Below, piece by piece: positions 42,941 to 55,679 of a DNA stretch of 64,000 bases. Origin of the DNA: Phymatolithon calcareum (Eukaryota; Rhodophyta; Florideophyceae; Hapalidiales); the NCBI GenBank assembly GCA_977006965.1, contig OZ345352.1:1426001-1490000 (forward strand). The letters run 5' to 3'. The notes under the pieces were generated by a model. It did no database searches. It was not told the DNA's origin and was given only the letters and a program-made list of their open reading frames with translations. Each line of letters begins with the position of its first letter. Within the stretch, counting starts at the first letter, position 1. The position numbers and the translations under genes were made by a program.

Positions 42941-44142
42941 GGATATTTGATGATTTTATTTTTGAGAGCTCCCAAAGCCTCACCTTGGAGTAACGGGGCA
43001 GCTCTTGCATAATCTCTACGCTAAAGTCATCTGGCTGCTCAAAACGTTCTTGATTCGTTATTCTCTCCCAACAAGAGCTCCTGTGAGTCTCTTGCACTCA
43101 AACTCAATTTCTGTACTCATCTTCGATGACGCTAGAGTACGTTGTAAGGCCACTAGTTCGATCACCGCGGTAATCCCACAGTAAGCACCCAGCACTGATT
43201 TCCTCCAAAGGGGTGCTCGGTTGAATGTCAACCTTATGCACCTTAAACGTGTTGTTCTTTCTCCTATGTAAAGGATCCCTGGTAGCTTGCCTTCAATAGG
43301 AATCTTCATTGATCTGCCTTCTTTTTCCTTTTCCCATACCTTAATTGTTTCTTCTCTCCTCCTCTTCTTCGTGACAGATCCCTCCTGGGCTTTCTGAAGG
43401 GCTTGTCGCAAGTCTTCATACATCTTGAGATATTCAATATCCTTCATTGCTTCCTTTACGTCCTCATCTCTTCCAACGTACTCTTCTGTTTCTTCAAGGC
43501 GCTTTTTGTGTCTTACCACGCTTAATGCAAACCTTTCTGCTTGATGAAGTCTCCTCATCTTTGGTGGTCCCAGTCGGCACAGAACTCGCATTCTGTCCCG
43601 GCGGTGTTCGGCATACTTTCCGAAAACATTCTTGTAGAACAAGCTCTCTGCCGACTCGATTGCCGAGAGCAATCGATTTGTCATTGGAGTAACGTGTAAC
43701 GCATACTCCCATTTCGGGATAATTAGCGACTTAAAGATCCTGATGCATGTCTCCGGTTTGAATCGTCGAACATTCACTCCAAGCTCCCGAAGCTTATGTA
43801 TGCATCCTGCAGCATTTCGAACTCTTGCTATGGCCGTGTCATCCGTAACACCCTTGTTATTCATGCTTACCCCAAGATACGAGAGTCTCCAGGCTTGATA
43901 TAGTTCTCGTCCCGCCAAGTAAAACGTGTGCTTCTGAAGTCCTTTGTACTTAAGAACTTCGCTTTTTCCTGGTTTTGTGTTCCATTTCATGCCATTTTCG
44001 CTTGCCCAACTGGTCGCTATATCAAGAAGTTTCTGCATTCCTCGTCCTGTCTTCGCTTGAAGCTGACCATCATCTGCGAGCAATTGCACAGGGCTTTCTG
44101 AGACGTTCCTGTCTGTCTTGGAGACGGCTTCTGCGAATGTGT
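42941..44142 (-). mobile_element. LINE-A, 5'-truncated, longest open frame
   Basis: Same insertion as 14393-15595, with duplicates TTACCTCATAAAGG at 42927-42940 and 44143-44156. Here the frame is uninterrupted for 343 codons (43058-44089), covering the reverse transcriptase from LLADDGQL to the C-terminus (ALVGRE). The N-terminal endonuclease and most of the polymerase are lost, so it cannot move by itself. The region just before it, near 42780, is the empty site of the extra LINE found in block A. Confidence 0.9.
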
Positions 44143-44156
44143 TTACCTCATAAAGG

Positions 44157-44795
44157 CAGGCCTCTGGCGATCCTGGACTTCGGGTAGAGGCACATCGCCA
44201 TCAAGTTCTCCCACCACATTTAGCGCGCGCGATCCCCCGGAAAGTGCTACACAAGGATCTATGGCATAGAGAGTAGCGCGCGCAATATATTTTGCTGTCG
44301 CATAAATTGCTTTGACAAACGGATGAGTAGTAGTTTTGGCTAGGGGTGAGCAGTAGGTTCGGCGAACGGGGCCATGTAATGAATTTTTCCCACTTTTGGT
44401 GGCCATGTAGTGAATTTTCTAAAAAAACTTTCTATAAGAACTTTTCAAAGTTAGTTCTTATGCAACTAATAGTATCTGCTCAATATCCGGATCATATAGT
44501 CACCAGGTTCTCGCTATATAAAATCATATTCTAATGCGGAAAAGTATCATTCTTATCGTTTTAATTCCAGAAGGCAGCGCAATGGCTCTTCCCGCGTGGA
44601 TATAATCGATTAAAATGTATTTTTTCTTCCAAAACATGCGTTCTGTATGTTCATTCAAGATCTTTTTACTCTTTTTTTGAAGAGTAAAAATTCTGAAAAA
44701 AAGTAAAACAGTAAAAAATTTGAGAGTATTGCTGCCAGAAGTTCAATGGTGTCTTCGACTGTGTAAATTTACGCATGTGGGCGAAACTACTGTGC
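44157..44795. other. No gene seen
   Basis: Same as 15610-16248 in block A. Confidence 0.4.
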
Positions 44796-44810
44796 AATAC
44801 GCTGCCATGC

Positions 44811-45039
44811 GAGAAGTTACGTAGATGTCTCTCAGGACAGGAAGCCTATTAGCTGGAACACCAGCAGCGAACCCACAAGAACACCACATAGAAGGTAGGA
44901 CGATCTATGTTCCAAACTTTTCCCACCGCCTATGGCAGGCGGTAGGTTTCAACGGTCTACACACTGGAAGGTAGCAACTGAGGAAGCCTTGCCCGTATAT
45001 ACGTAAGACTGTGAGGCTTTTAAATAAACTTAATTAAAA
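44811..45039 (+). mobile_element. LINE-B insertion with intact target duplication
   Basis: A 229-bp 5'-truncated copy ending with the LINE-B tail (GAGGAAGCCTTGCCCGTATA, then GAGGCTTTTAAATAAAC), flanked by the perfect 15-bp duplicate AATACGCTGCCATGC at 44796-44810 and 45040-45054. It fixes the 3' end of the family. The block A copy lost its 3' half. Confidence 0.88.
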
Positions 45040-45099
45040 AATACGCTGCCATGCTGTTGTACTGTACAGGCTTCGGTACGATTATCGAATAATTAGCAA

Positions 45100-45339
45100 T
45101 GCGACAAGGGTGATCCGAGATACAATACTTTTCTAGCTCGCTTAGATACACCACAGACTTGGGCCGTTGACATATTCCCTCGCGGATCGCTGCATGGCAC
45201 AGTAAGTACTATCAGTTGCTTCAGGGATGGCACAAGGTGGATTGATGCACTATATAGAGAACCAAAGTTGCAAGGGAAAATGATAAGGGGGTCCAGAGAT
45301 ATCCTCGAGAAGCTGGTGAAAAAAACACTGCGTTACTGA
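45100..45339 (+). other. Open frame of about 80 codons without a start, only in block B
   Basis: The frame opens after TAG near 45097 and ends with TGA at 45337-45339. It reads smoothly (PRYNTFLARLDTPQTWAVD, then RDGTRWIDALYREPKL) with no Met before the middle. Composition is protein-like, so it may be an exon or a fragment of a host or element gene. I recognise no family. The corresponding DNA was removed from block A by the 443-bp deletion. Confidence 0.35.
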
Positions 45340-45934
45340 CCATTTGTGCCTTTTAGAAAGTGATGCTTGTAAACGCACAATGCAGTATCGCTTCGCAGTG
45401 CATCAAGATAACACTGCAGGGCAACACGTATCCAGAGCGCCAAGCTCACAGTCATCCACATCATCATCTACCACGTAAGCAATTAATCCAATCGTGGGAT
45501 GTTACGGGAGGAGCACAATTATGGGCTCTCGTTGAATCATTCCTCGTTCCTTTCTGTCACCCACGAAATAAGTTGTCTTCGAATCAAGCTGTTACTTTTG
45601 CATGTCAAAGGTGTCTTGGACTTCGTGTTCGGACTACACGTAGTACTTCGTGTCCTCTACATGAGGGATTGCGTGTGCTACTACCGACCCTTATTTGGGT
45701 CTGCCTGTAGTTCGGACACAGTCTCTCAGCCCTACTTTAGTCGCTCTAGTCTTCCTCCGTAGGATGGAGGGAGGCAGAGAATGGATTGGTAGGAAGTAAA
45801 GCATAGACGCTTTCCTTCCGGTATACCAATCTAGGCCTTTGGCCAAATGTTTGGACTATCGTGCTCAAGTTTGCACGACAAAAGGCTCGCAAGTATTCGG
45901 GCTACAATTACAGTTGTTTAGTATGATCCCATAA

Positions 45935-46136
45935 TGGGATATTTGATGATTTTATTTTTGAGAGCTCCCAAAGCCTCACCTTGGAGTAACGGGGCAGCTC
46001 TTGCATAATCTCTACGCTAAAGTCATCTGGCTGCTCAAAACGTTCTTGATTCGTTATTCTCTCCCAACAAGAGCTCCTGTGAGTCTCTTGCACTCAAACT
46101 CAATTTCTGTACTCATCTTCGATGACGCTAGAGTAG
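45935..46136 (-). mobile_element. LINE-A third fragment, block B
   Basis: Same as 16945-17146. Confidence 0.85.
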
Positions 46137-46249
46137 TTATGGTAACACCTTACTACCATATGTGGACTTGAAATCACCGTTAGTCATTTTGTCTCAATAC
46201 TTTGTTCATGGGGCGGTTGGCAAGAATCCACCTTGCACAGCTGAGACCC

Positions 46250-47000
46250 CACTTAAGCGGAAAGCTTCCGCCAACCTTACAATCTCAGATTTCCACAAGA
46301 GTTCAAGGTCCGCGCCTGAAAGGGACGCTCAAGTCTATATGCTGCCGATGAGGTCCTAGCATGGAGCACGCTAAAGTGCATGCGACTCTCGTGATTGTGT
46401 CGACCCAACTCACGCCAAACTGATAGTGAATATAGCCACTTACAAACATTAGAAACGCCAAGTATCTGGGATTATTGCAGCCCGCCAACGGGGACCAGAT
46501 GTTACGCGTTAATCACTGCGTTGCAATATACTGGTCTCGCTTCCAAGAACTCAAACGGATTCTTACAGACAAGATCCTGCCCCAGGATCTCCGATTACGT
46601 ATCTTGCGCTCCTCTGTCCTGTCAACTCTCCTCTACGATTGCGAATTATGGAAGCAAACTGAAAATGTTCGGAAAAAACGCAGAACCATAGGCGCCAAGA
46701 TGTTGTCCAGAATATCGGGGAGACCAATTGCCGACGAGTCTAGGGACCCCACTATCGATGTGGTATTGTGCGCCAGAGAAATACGATAGAGTTGGCTCGG
46801 ACACGTTCTTAGGATGGATGAAAGTCGCTTGGTTCGTCAAGCTCTACTTCACTGCGTCCAACCAACCCAAGAGTCAATCTTTGTCGACGTTCCAGACCTC
46901 GACGTGCAAACAGCAATCAAACTCGCAACAAATAGATTAGAATGGAATAAGCTTAGGCCCTCAAAGAGTTGCTAACCCCACAAGGGGAATACTCATAATG
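46250..47000 (+). pseudogene. LINE-C reverse transcriptase relic, block B
   Basis: Same landmarks as 17260-18010 (YLGLLQPANGD, RILRSSVLSTLLYDCELW, WLGHVLRM). It differs by two substitutions (near 46487 and 46915) and has the same frameshifts, so the decay predates the duplication or was copied. Confidence 0.8.
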
Positions 47001-47005
47001 AATGA

Positions 47006-49268
47006 ATAGCCACTTGCCCAGTGTGCAAGATTCGCCCGTAAGGTGTGAAGAAGGCGGTGGAGCATCTGATCAAACGCTGTTCTGGTCGGGCTGCCTCTCG
47101 ACGGCGAATCATGGAATGAGTGCCCGGCAAAGCGGGAAAAGATCTATACAGGGAGAGACTCGGAGAGAGTCTAAGTCTTCAACAATGAGAACTTGTTCGA
47201 AGGTAAGTTCTGGGGTTAAACTTCAAGTGGTTAGGTCCTTAGAGACCTTAATCTCCCAGATTCGATTTGGACCTTCTCAGGATTATAGACTCTAGAACTA
47301 ACCTTCAACTTTTACAACGTGAACCATCTTCGATTGAGGCCCGCAATCTATCAAGCACGCATTCCCCAGATCGACAATAAGGCCTCATGGAAAATTATAT
47401 TTGCATGCAAAGGTCGACCAGGATGTTCATTCGACCGGATGTGGCAATCGAACACGCCGACTGGCATCCAAGATAGATATGTCCTATGGCAAGTCTGGGA
47501 ACAGAAAGAAGAACGCCGTCCCAGGAAAATTACGTTTCCAAAGAATTGTCTACCACACCAAGCAGTGATGATGAAAGGAAGTTTCGTACGTCACTTTCCA
47601 AGAAACTCGAGGAAAATGATAGATGAATTGGTCAGTCAATGAGCACGGTCGTTTTGAACAGTCAGCAGTATCCTGAAGAAGCCTATATGGCCCCTACAGA
47701 GGAGAACAAAGTGGCCCGAGCCATTGACGAGATACTACGAAATTCTGATGAAGTATCTGAAGTTTCGAGTCCAGTAGAACGCTAAGAAAGGTGCCGCCTT
47801 TTCTCAAGTTAGGACACATGGTAGCTTCTCCATATTTACGACCAGCACTTGGCTGTATCGCAGCTCTGATAGACTGACAATGTACCCCTGTTTTGTTTTT
47901 ATCTCCCGCATTGAGAGAGACGAACGTTCGCAATGCTAGCTTTGACGAGCAGAGAGAATTGCAAGTTCCAACGTCCCAGCTGTACTACTGTGCGAAGCTC
48001 TCAAGTATACGCGCCGTCCACACCTCGAGTCCTTCTTTTTCGCAACATCTTCTGCATAAAGTTATTGCGTCGGTGTTGTTGTTTTTTATTCAAGTTTATT
48101 TAAAAGCCCTAGAGACTTCCGAAGATATGGACAAGGCTTCCTCTGACGCTACCTACCTTTGTGCAGCTCACGAAACGCCCACCAGAATGGCGGAAGGGAA
48201 AACTCAGGATTCAAGGTAATCCTATCTCAGTCCTCTATGGGGTTGTCGGTGCTTGGACTCCACCGCTATTTGCCATGCCTTCTGCGAATCTATACAGGCT
48301 TTCAGCGTTGGTGCTGTACTCTGATTCTTTCAGACATTCTTCGGTTTTTATATTGCTCGTAATAACGACAAGCACTTACTCGAACGAAATATGACGAGCA
48401 ATCAATGTGCCATCTAACGCCCAGTTGGGTAGCAAAAAACGCCAAAGAATAGATGGCAATACTTCGATAGGCTCAATGTATCTCGTTCAATCCGAAAAAG
48501 CTTCCAATCTTCCTCTTAAATCGACAAAACTCTTGATTTGGCTTCTATATCGAGGAGCTCGGCTATGCGCCCTCTTCCCATCTACATCCATCAAGGTACT
48601 CTCATGCAACCTAGTGGACCGTGCTCTGCACAGTTACGTTTATGAATAAACATGGCACCGACTCGACTGCCTACAGGAATCTTTTCGCCATGGATGTCAA
48701 GTGCACTGCATATTCCAACTTCGGTAGTATAGTCCCTTGATACATCGGAATCCATGTATCTAGCTAGTATCTACAGACATTGACACAAATTTCCCATAGT
48801 CTTATGGTACAGTCATCAAGAGTTCTGGCTGCATGTTTCCGTATCCCCCGTGCATCCCTTATGCACCATGCACGCTCCGATGAGTTCTCACCCTCGCTCT
48901 TGCCTGTTATTGTATTCCGTATAATTTATTTTTTCTTCTAAAATGGTATTCAACTTGATGATTACAGTGCAACAGATAGCGGGCTTATTCCAAGAAATCA
49001 CCAGGCGAGGAGTAGATTATAGTTGAGGTCAACCGGGGCAAATGCATTTTGTATGCTGGCCGTCAAGACAGTGAGGCAAAGTTATGTCCCAGAAGCGATG
49101 CATAATTACACTTTGACCACTCAGGTAATACACGACCCGTGGAGAGAAAAGGGCTTAGTAGGGTCATTGGGCCAACTGCAATGATGAGAAGAGCGAAGCT
49201 GACCTTGGAAGTAACGTAATACATTTAAATTCGTGAGACACGTGTAGCGAACTGAAAAGTCTGCAGGT
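47006..49268. other. No gene; one LINE-B 3' end
   Basis: Same as 18016-20278; the LINE-B end is at 48083-48165. Confidence 0.45.
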
Positions 49269-49811
49269 TTTTTTATTGCAATTTTATTTTAAAGCCCCGC
49301 AGTCATACGAATATACGGGCAGGGCTTCCTCAGGTGCTGCCCCCGCTAGGGCGGCTCTACTCTTATGTCTGGCATTCTATCTGAGACCCTAGCATGTGTT
49401 CGGTTGTTTTGATTGCTCTTCGTAGCAGTTTCGAGGTGTCGCTTCTTCTTTCAGTACAGGTCTTCTTCATGCTGCATACTCTCGATGATGCTTTTGCTGA
49501 AGAGCAAAAGGTCATCTAATGCCATCTCAGTTGCCGCTCTGTCGTCTTCCTTGAGTTCATAGACTGACAAGTTGCGATCCAGGGTCTCCATGTGCTGTCT
49601 GACTTTGTTTCCGAATCTATCTGCCATCAGTGTGGTAGACACTCGCGGAATTCTTCCAAAGGCGTACTGAACCGCCATTTGCCTGTGTTTCAGTTGTGGA
49701 AATTTGATTATTGCAGGGAGTTCTCTTGTCTTGTCGTACGGAATTTTCCTCTTTCTCTTTGATTCAAGGCTCTCTCCTTCCTTTGTCAGGAATGCTGATC
49801 GGAGTTCAGTC
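49269..49811 (-). mobile_element. LINE-B, minus-strand copy, block B
   Basis: Same as 20279-20821; possible duplicates TCTGCAGGT at 49260-49268 and 49812-49820. Confidence 0.7.
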
Positions 49812-51030
49812 TCTGCAGGTGTTTTATGCCAGTAAACATTCGAAACTCTGTAATCCAGAATAAGAATACGCGGCGATTGAAAAGCTTTCGCAGGCGTCAG
49901 CAGATGCCTTGATAGTTTTAAATATCTATAAGATAGGTTTACTTATAAATATTTAAAAATATCTATGTTACTCTGTCTTTTCTGTGGACAGCATCAACAA
50001 GCAGCGCTGTACTATGGAAAGAATGGGAAGAAAGTCGAGCATTAGAAGCTCCTTTTTAGAAAAAGATGTTGATTCTGCATATCGAGCCGATGAAACGTTG
50101 CTCTGTGTGCCATTGCGTCTTTCTTCAGTATCGCCCAATATTCGTGGCGAAAGAAAATATGCTCTCTTCCGAAACTTAAAATTTAAAATAGGTTATTATC
50201 TAGCACATATTTTGAGTTACGGGGAACCTTTCTGAGCATGACGCTGTTATTCTTGGGACCAAGTTGACCTGAGAAGTTCTTGTCAGAGCAGAGAATCTCA
50301 ATCTGCACTGCTTTACCGCGTCGGATCGATGACAGACATGATTGACTAGCCAATATCTGATTCAATGCACCCCTTCTGAGATCCTCCTTGTCCATCGCAT
50401 ATCTTCGAGATACCCTGGATACTGCTTGGATGTAATTCACATGGATCTTCCAGCAGTTTTGCATCATCTCCGTTCGATGTCGGACTAAAGAGTCCCTCGT
50501 AATTTTTCGTAACTCTTTGCTTAGAAAACTTCCGCCTTGCTACGTCGGAAATGACCACAATTATCAGCGCTGAAGGATGAATTCCCCAGGTGCTCTTACC
50601 ACGGTGAGGGCAAAGTAGGCCATTTTGATTTTATTTTTTTATGAAAAATCGTCCTCAGAAAAACTCTTCGGACATTTAGGAGGATGCGTTCTCTTTACTA
50701 CTTCTTGATGCAGCTACAATGTTCCACTCAAATTGGTGCGGTTCATTGTCACGGCGAGAGACGTGGACCCCACTACAAAAGCCCCTGTCAATCTGCGGCA
50801 TGGGTGGTGCTACAAAGTATCCCAAAGATCATATGGATTAAAGAATTGAGCACTATACTTGTCAGAGCGCACTAGAGGGAGAGTAAGGGGTCTTGCATGC
50901 TGATGCAAGCACATGATGTGAAAGGGGTTTTTACTGCAAACCCATACATTTTTATTGAGAACTGGACATCTCCTCAGAGCGGTGCATGTGCCGTATCCCA
51001 GACATCTCCCTGATCTCCATGAAAGTGCCA
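49812..51030. other. No supportable gene
   Basis: Same as 20822-22040 with one substitution near 50085. Confidence 0.4.
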
Positions 51031-51040
51031 CTATATAAGA
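51031..51040 (+). promoter_or_regulatory. TATA box of the Cys-rich gene, block B
   Basis: CTATATAAGA, 98 bp before the ATG at 51138, identical to block A including the surrounding leader. Confidence 0.75.
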
Positions 51041-51137
51041 ACCGCCAGGGATACCTAACTTGTGCTTCGGCCCACAAGCACACCGCTCTTTCTCTCAAAC
51101 TCAAATCTTAAACCGAAGTCCAAATACCTATCCCATC

Positions 51138-51719
51138 ATGAAGACTTCCATTCTTGTCTTGGCCTCACTCCTCGTCCTTCTCTTCTCCTCCTCAGATGCC
51201 TATGCACCTCCTCACATCTGCTTTACCAAGTCGCAGAAGTGCTGCTTCAAGTTTTCACCATGTGGATTCATCGTTAAGAAGGTTAAGGTCGTTACTCGAT
51301 GCGATTTCAAGAAATGTACAGACGTTTGCCGGCCGGAATGCAAGTTTGTGAAAACTAAGGTCCCAAAAAAAGTTTGTGTTGACAAAAAGGTCATTTCTGG
51401 TAAGACGTGTAAAAAGGTGTGCCAGGACGGTAAATGTGCCGTCAAGTGTGTTCCCAAGTTTATCATCAAACACGTGTGCGTGACTAAGTTCGTCATTGTA
51501 GTGAAGAAGGTCTGCACTAAGGTATGCAAGAAAGTTTGCGTTCTCGTGAAGGCCATCTGTATTAAGTTCAATATCTTCCACTTCCCCAAATTCTGTCCGA
51601 AGCCCCACTGCTCGCCGTTTGTAATCAAGGGATCCGACAAGGCGCCAGCAGTGTTCGTTTCCAAGAAAGGAAAACTTTCCAAGGTCGTTCCAGGCGGCAA
51701 AAAGATCATCAAGCACTAA
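51138..51719 (+). CDS. Secreted Cys/Lys/Val-rich protein, block B
   Basis: Encodes the same 193-residue precursor as 22148-22729: signal peptide to DAYA, 20 cysteines, KKVC-type units and a basic tail. I see no difference in promoter, leader or coding sequence, so both copies could be expressed and together double the dose. Start chosen for the same reasons as in block A. Confidence 0.85.
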   Translation: MKTSILVLASLLVLLFSSSDAYAPPHICFTKSQKCCFKFSPCGFIVKKVKVVTRCDFKKCTDVCRPECKFVKTKVPKKVCVDKKVISGKTCKKVCQDGKCAVKCVPKFIIKHVCVTKFVIVVKKVCTKVCKKVCVLVKAICIKFNIFHFPKFCPKPHCSPFVIKGSDKAPAVFVSKKGKLSKVVPGGKKIIKH

Positions 51720-52348
51720 GTTTGAAACGCTCTGTGGTCGGCCATTGTGCATTACCACGCAGTCACAAGCAGTAGCTGCGTTTGCTAACGAATAAGTCGG
51801 TTTCCTCATCCAGCCGTATAGTCAAGAATTAGGTCCCAGTGTCAGCAGGCACGACGGGATTTTAGAATATTAAACTCTACATCGTGCAACTATTGTTGCT
51901 TTACTCGTTATGTACATTCTGGGGAGGGCCATTTGGTCGAGTGATAGTACTGTTGGTTGAATTTTGAATTTAAAATTAAGACCAATGGAACGTTCCATGG
52001 CATGTCAGCAGTTAGACGTGTCAAAAAGAAACAACATCTATGATACGGCACTTTGTCTGATTGTCGCCGAAAGCAATCTCTGCCTGCTACGTATGGGGAA
52101 CAAAAAACTCCGGACCGAGTCTGAGAAACAGTTTACAGTATCAGAGTCCAGGGACATGATTGGCATGATAATGTTTTGCTGTACTTGCGAAGAGATCTCT
52201 TCGGCTTTTGGAGTGACGACAGGATGCTCACATTTATAAAGATTAAATAAACATTGAAAATTTTTAAAATGATCTACGGCACGAAATTTAGTATGGAGGT
52301 AGGCTTGTAAAAGAGCATTTCTTCAATCCATCCGAATGATGTTCTTCT
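51720..52348. other. 3' flank of the Cys-rich gene, block B
   Basis: Same as 22730-23358. Confidence 0.35.
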
Positions 52349-54058
52349 TCATTTAAGATAGTCAACTCCAAACACATGAATAAAAGTTCTCCGAGTTCTG
52401 AAAGGAGTGCATGCATCTGCAATTATCTCGCGTACCGGGGCTGGAGGTACAACATCAGGATAATAATGAGGATACCCATGGTCGATGATAACAAGCTCTT
52501 TCAGCTTTGTGCAACCTAAAAATGAGCGGATCATTTGAGAAAGAGCCCCTTCGTAGGGTCCCCACTTATAGTCAGGCCAGTAGATACCATCAGGAGCACG
52601 CACTTTGATGGTCACCTTTTCAAGCAAATGATTGTTCTGCGCTAATTCTTCGAAAGCGTTTCCTCCAGGAAAATCGCACCTGAAAGTAAATTCTGTGATC
52701 TCGGAATTGTTCTTCGCAATGGCCGACAGAATTCTGAGGATATGAGATGGTTGTATCCCATAAGACATTTCGATGAGCACACGAGAAAGATTTGAAAAGA
52801 CATTGGCCACCTTCGTCGCCCATAAACCCATGTCCTTGGCGTGAACGCCGCGAACATTCTCGCACAGCTTTGCTGCGGCCTCGAACTCCTTTACATCAAT
52901 GGCTGGAGCTCGGACATTTTTGAAGAATATTGCCACGAGAGAAGAACCCAGAGCTTTCATTCGGGCTGCAGCATCCACGTCAAATCCGATACAAGATGTT
53001 CGAACATTCGGACACGATTTAACGACTTGTGCACATAGCGCAGGATCCATGATATCTAGTTGGACATATTCCAGTTGCGCTCCATACGAGACGTATAGAT
53101 CAGCAAGACTCTGTTGTATCCAGCTGTACTGATAACGATGACATTGCAGTATTGGAGTTTCAATCTTCGTTATAGAGCGACAGAATCTCTTCACCGAAGA
53201 GATAAAGTTTTTCAGAATTGTATCACCGCAATGGAAAAAGCTGAAGGTCAGCTCTTTCAAAGTTGGACCGACAGTCATGAAGAATAGTGTCAGTTCCGTG
53301 CGATATTCTGGTACTTCCTCTTCTTGATCTTCGTTTATTTCGACATGTTCGCTTTCGTCGTTGTCCTCCATTTCGTCGTCTTCACCTTTATCTTCGTTAT
53401 TTCCATCATTGCTGTTCTCTTCGGCTCCGCTTCCATTTCCCCCTTGCTCTGCTTCATTTCCATCAATTGAAGTGCGTAAGTGAGGAAGATCGACTCTCAT
53501 GTTGAATGCTAGACTTTCAAGTCCAGCGCAATGCCCTCTTAGAGCTACAGCCTTTACGATAGAAAAGCCAGTGGGAAGTATTAGGGATTTCATCCTTCCT
53601 GAGTGTCCCTCAATTATCTTTTCAATAAAAGTACCATTGGGGTCGAGTCCACTCAAGTCCAAGTGCTTTAGAGCAACACAGTGCTCATTCAAGGCGCTTA
53701 AACAATCAAAGCTGACAGCAGTTGCAGATGTTCCTGTAAGCCATCCGTCGCGAGGCACATTGAGCTCCACCAAAGAGGAGCCCATGTTTTGCAGCATTTC
53801 AGGCAGACATGCGTTCTCACTGTGAAGAACAAGCTCGCCCGATGAATTGCTCGACCTCCATCTTCTCCCAGGAGGTGAAATAGTTACCCGACATAGCGAC
53901 TTCCGGGCTTGTCCATGCAGGGGATTTGCCTTGAGTAGAACAGAATGCGCAGTTTGCGGTGCGAAGAAAGACGCCCAGTTCGTGCGCCTCGGTTTCTCAC
54001 TGGTGTGTCGCAGCAGATTGTCAAGCGCCACAGCGCTGAGTTCGTCAAAGTAGCTCAT
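52349..54058 (-). CDS. LRR-like protein with acidic insert, block B
   Basis: Second intact copy of the 569-residue protein at 23359-25068, with the same L-rich repeats, the acidic stretch at 200-250 and a weak F-box-like N-terminus. It differs at residue 80 (Ser for Asn) and 206 (Gly for Trp, at the edge of the acidic insert); I found no silent change. Two differences are too few to judge selection. Function unknown; a binding or ubiquitin-ligase adaptor role is only inference. Confidence 0.75.
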   Translation of the reverse strand: MSYFDELSAVALDNLLRHTSEKPRRTNWASFFAPQTAHSVLLKANPLHGQARKSLCRVTISPPGRRWRSSNSSGELVLHSENACLPEMLQNMGSSLVELNVPRDGWLTGTSATAVSFDCLSALNEHCVALKHLDLSGLDPNGTFIEKIIEGHSGRMKSLILPTGFSIVKAVALRGHCAGLESLAFNMRVDLPHLRTSIDGNEAEQGGNGSGAEENSNDGNNEDKGEDDEMEDNDESEHVEINEDQEEEVPEYRTELTLFFMTVGPTLKELTFSFFHCGDTILKNFISSVKRFCRSITKIETPILQCHRYQYSWIQQSLADLYVSYGAQLEYVQLDIMDPALCAQVVKSCPNVRTSCIGFDVDAAARMKALGSSLVAIFFKNVRAPAIDVKEFEAAAKLCENVRGVHAKDMGLWATKVANVFSNLSRVLIEMSYGIQPSHILRILSAIAKNNSEITEFTFRCDFPGGNAFEELAQNNHLLEKVTIKVRAPDGIYWPDYKWGPYEGALSQMIRSFLGCTKLKELVIIDHGYPHYYPDVVPPAPVREIIADACTPFRTRRTFIHVFGVDYLK

Positions 54059-54756
54059 TTCAATTTCGCCCCTTGCTTGTACCGCGATGACGTTTAGCGG
54101 CAGAGAGGCGAACGGTGCAGATAAATGGTCGAAATCTTATATTTCTATTTCCAAGATGATGCGTGGAGGCAGCCATTCATCATCTCGTGCCAACGTTGCC
54201 AGCCTGGAAAATTCTTCCCCCGGAGCCAATTATAAATAACTTTGTTATGGTCGTGTCAGTGATTGGTTAGAAGGAGAAACATTCCTAGCTGTTTTAAAAA
54301 AAGAAAAATAGCCAATAAGCTAACGTTAAATTCTATAGACAACTATTTCTAACAGGCAATATTGCGATGATGGATCTCGTTTTTTTCATTGTTCCCGAGG
54401 TAATTATCTTTCCGGAAATTTCGAAAATTAAAACTTGAAACGCATAGATTGAAGGATTTTTAAACCCCTTAAAAGGGGACAAGCCCCCGTTATCAAAAAT
54501 CTCAATATGTTTTAGCAGTTTCAAGAGCGTAAGATTTACAACTGCATTAGAAAAAAGAGCGGAAGTGCGGGTCGTGCCCATAATTATCGGTACCTAAGGA
54601 CCTACTTCCCCATCTTGAAGTGGTTTGCTGCAGTCTCTCTATAGTCGAACGCTTAGAGAATCACATGATTTTCTAAACGTACGCACGAATGTTTCATATG
54701 AAACAAACGTGCGTATGTTATGATGCTGGCTGTGGAATCTTACCACTGCCCTTAAA
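54059..54756. other. Upstream region of the LRR-like gene, block B
   Basis: Same as 25069-25766, with the same TATA-like and CCAAT-like strings near 54219-54238. Confidence 0.35.
54676..54719. repeat. 44-bp loopless inverted repeat, block B
   Basis: Identical to 25686-25729, centred on CATATG. Confidence 0.85.
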
Positions 54757-55238
54757 GTGCACAAACGTTGGTATATTATCAGCAAATTATTAGGATGCCA
54801 ATTGCAAAAAAATCGAGAACGGTACCATTCCTTTTTCCAAGGAAAACTTCGAAGCGAAGAGCACACTACTTCTAAATCACTGGTGGTCGACAGATTCGGA
54901 AACAAAGTCAGACAGCACAGGGAGACCCTGGATCGCAACTTGTCAGTCTATGAACTCAAGGAAGAATACAGAGCGGCAACTGAGAAGGCACTAACTGACC
55001 TTTTGCTCTTCAGCAAAAGCATAATCGAGAGTATGCAGAATGAAGAAGACCTGCACTGAAAGAAGAAGCGACGCTTCGAAAACTGTTAGGAAGAGCTATC
55101 AAAAACAATCGAGTACATGCTAGAGGCTCAGATAGAATACCAGACATAAGACTAGAGCCGTCCTAGTGAGCGCAGCACCTGAGGAAGCCTTGCTCATATA
55201 TTCGTATGACTGTGGGGCTTTAAAAAAATAACTAAAAC
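54757..55238 (+). mobile_element. LINE-B, plus-strand copy, block B
   Basis: Same as 25767-26248. Confidence 0.7.
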
Positions 55239-55679
55239 GCTATTTCTAAATTCACACGGTATAGTTTCTCTTATTGTACATGGTCCCACGTGAAATATTG
55301 CACTACAGAAATATTGCTTGCGCGTACGAAAGTTTGAACGGGTCTCGCACGACATACACCCTCAAGAAAAGAAGCGATTATAACATGCTCGATCACGCGC
55401 CAACGGACATGTAAGTCCTCAAGAGCCTGCAATCCGCGGTCAGTGCAATGTAGTTGACTACCCCAAAAGCAATGGGCATTGGAATAAGGAAGACACGTAA
55501 ACTACTTAATATAGTGCTAGGACAAGTCTCGAATATGCTCAGTAAAGCACGAACGTTTTTATTGAACGTTATCATTCATCAAATCCACGTTTCTGTCGCC
55601 CTGAGAATTGCATCGCTCATTCTCTTCGCGATATTTCTACATTGCCGCTAATTAGATCCGTAAGGCAGTAGCTGCTGGT

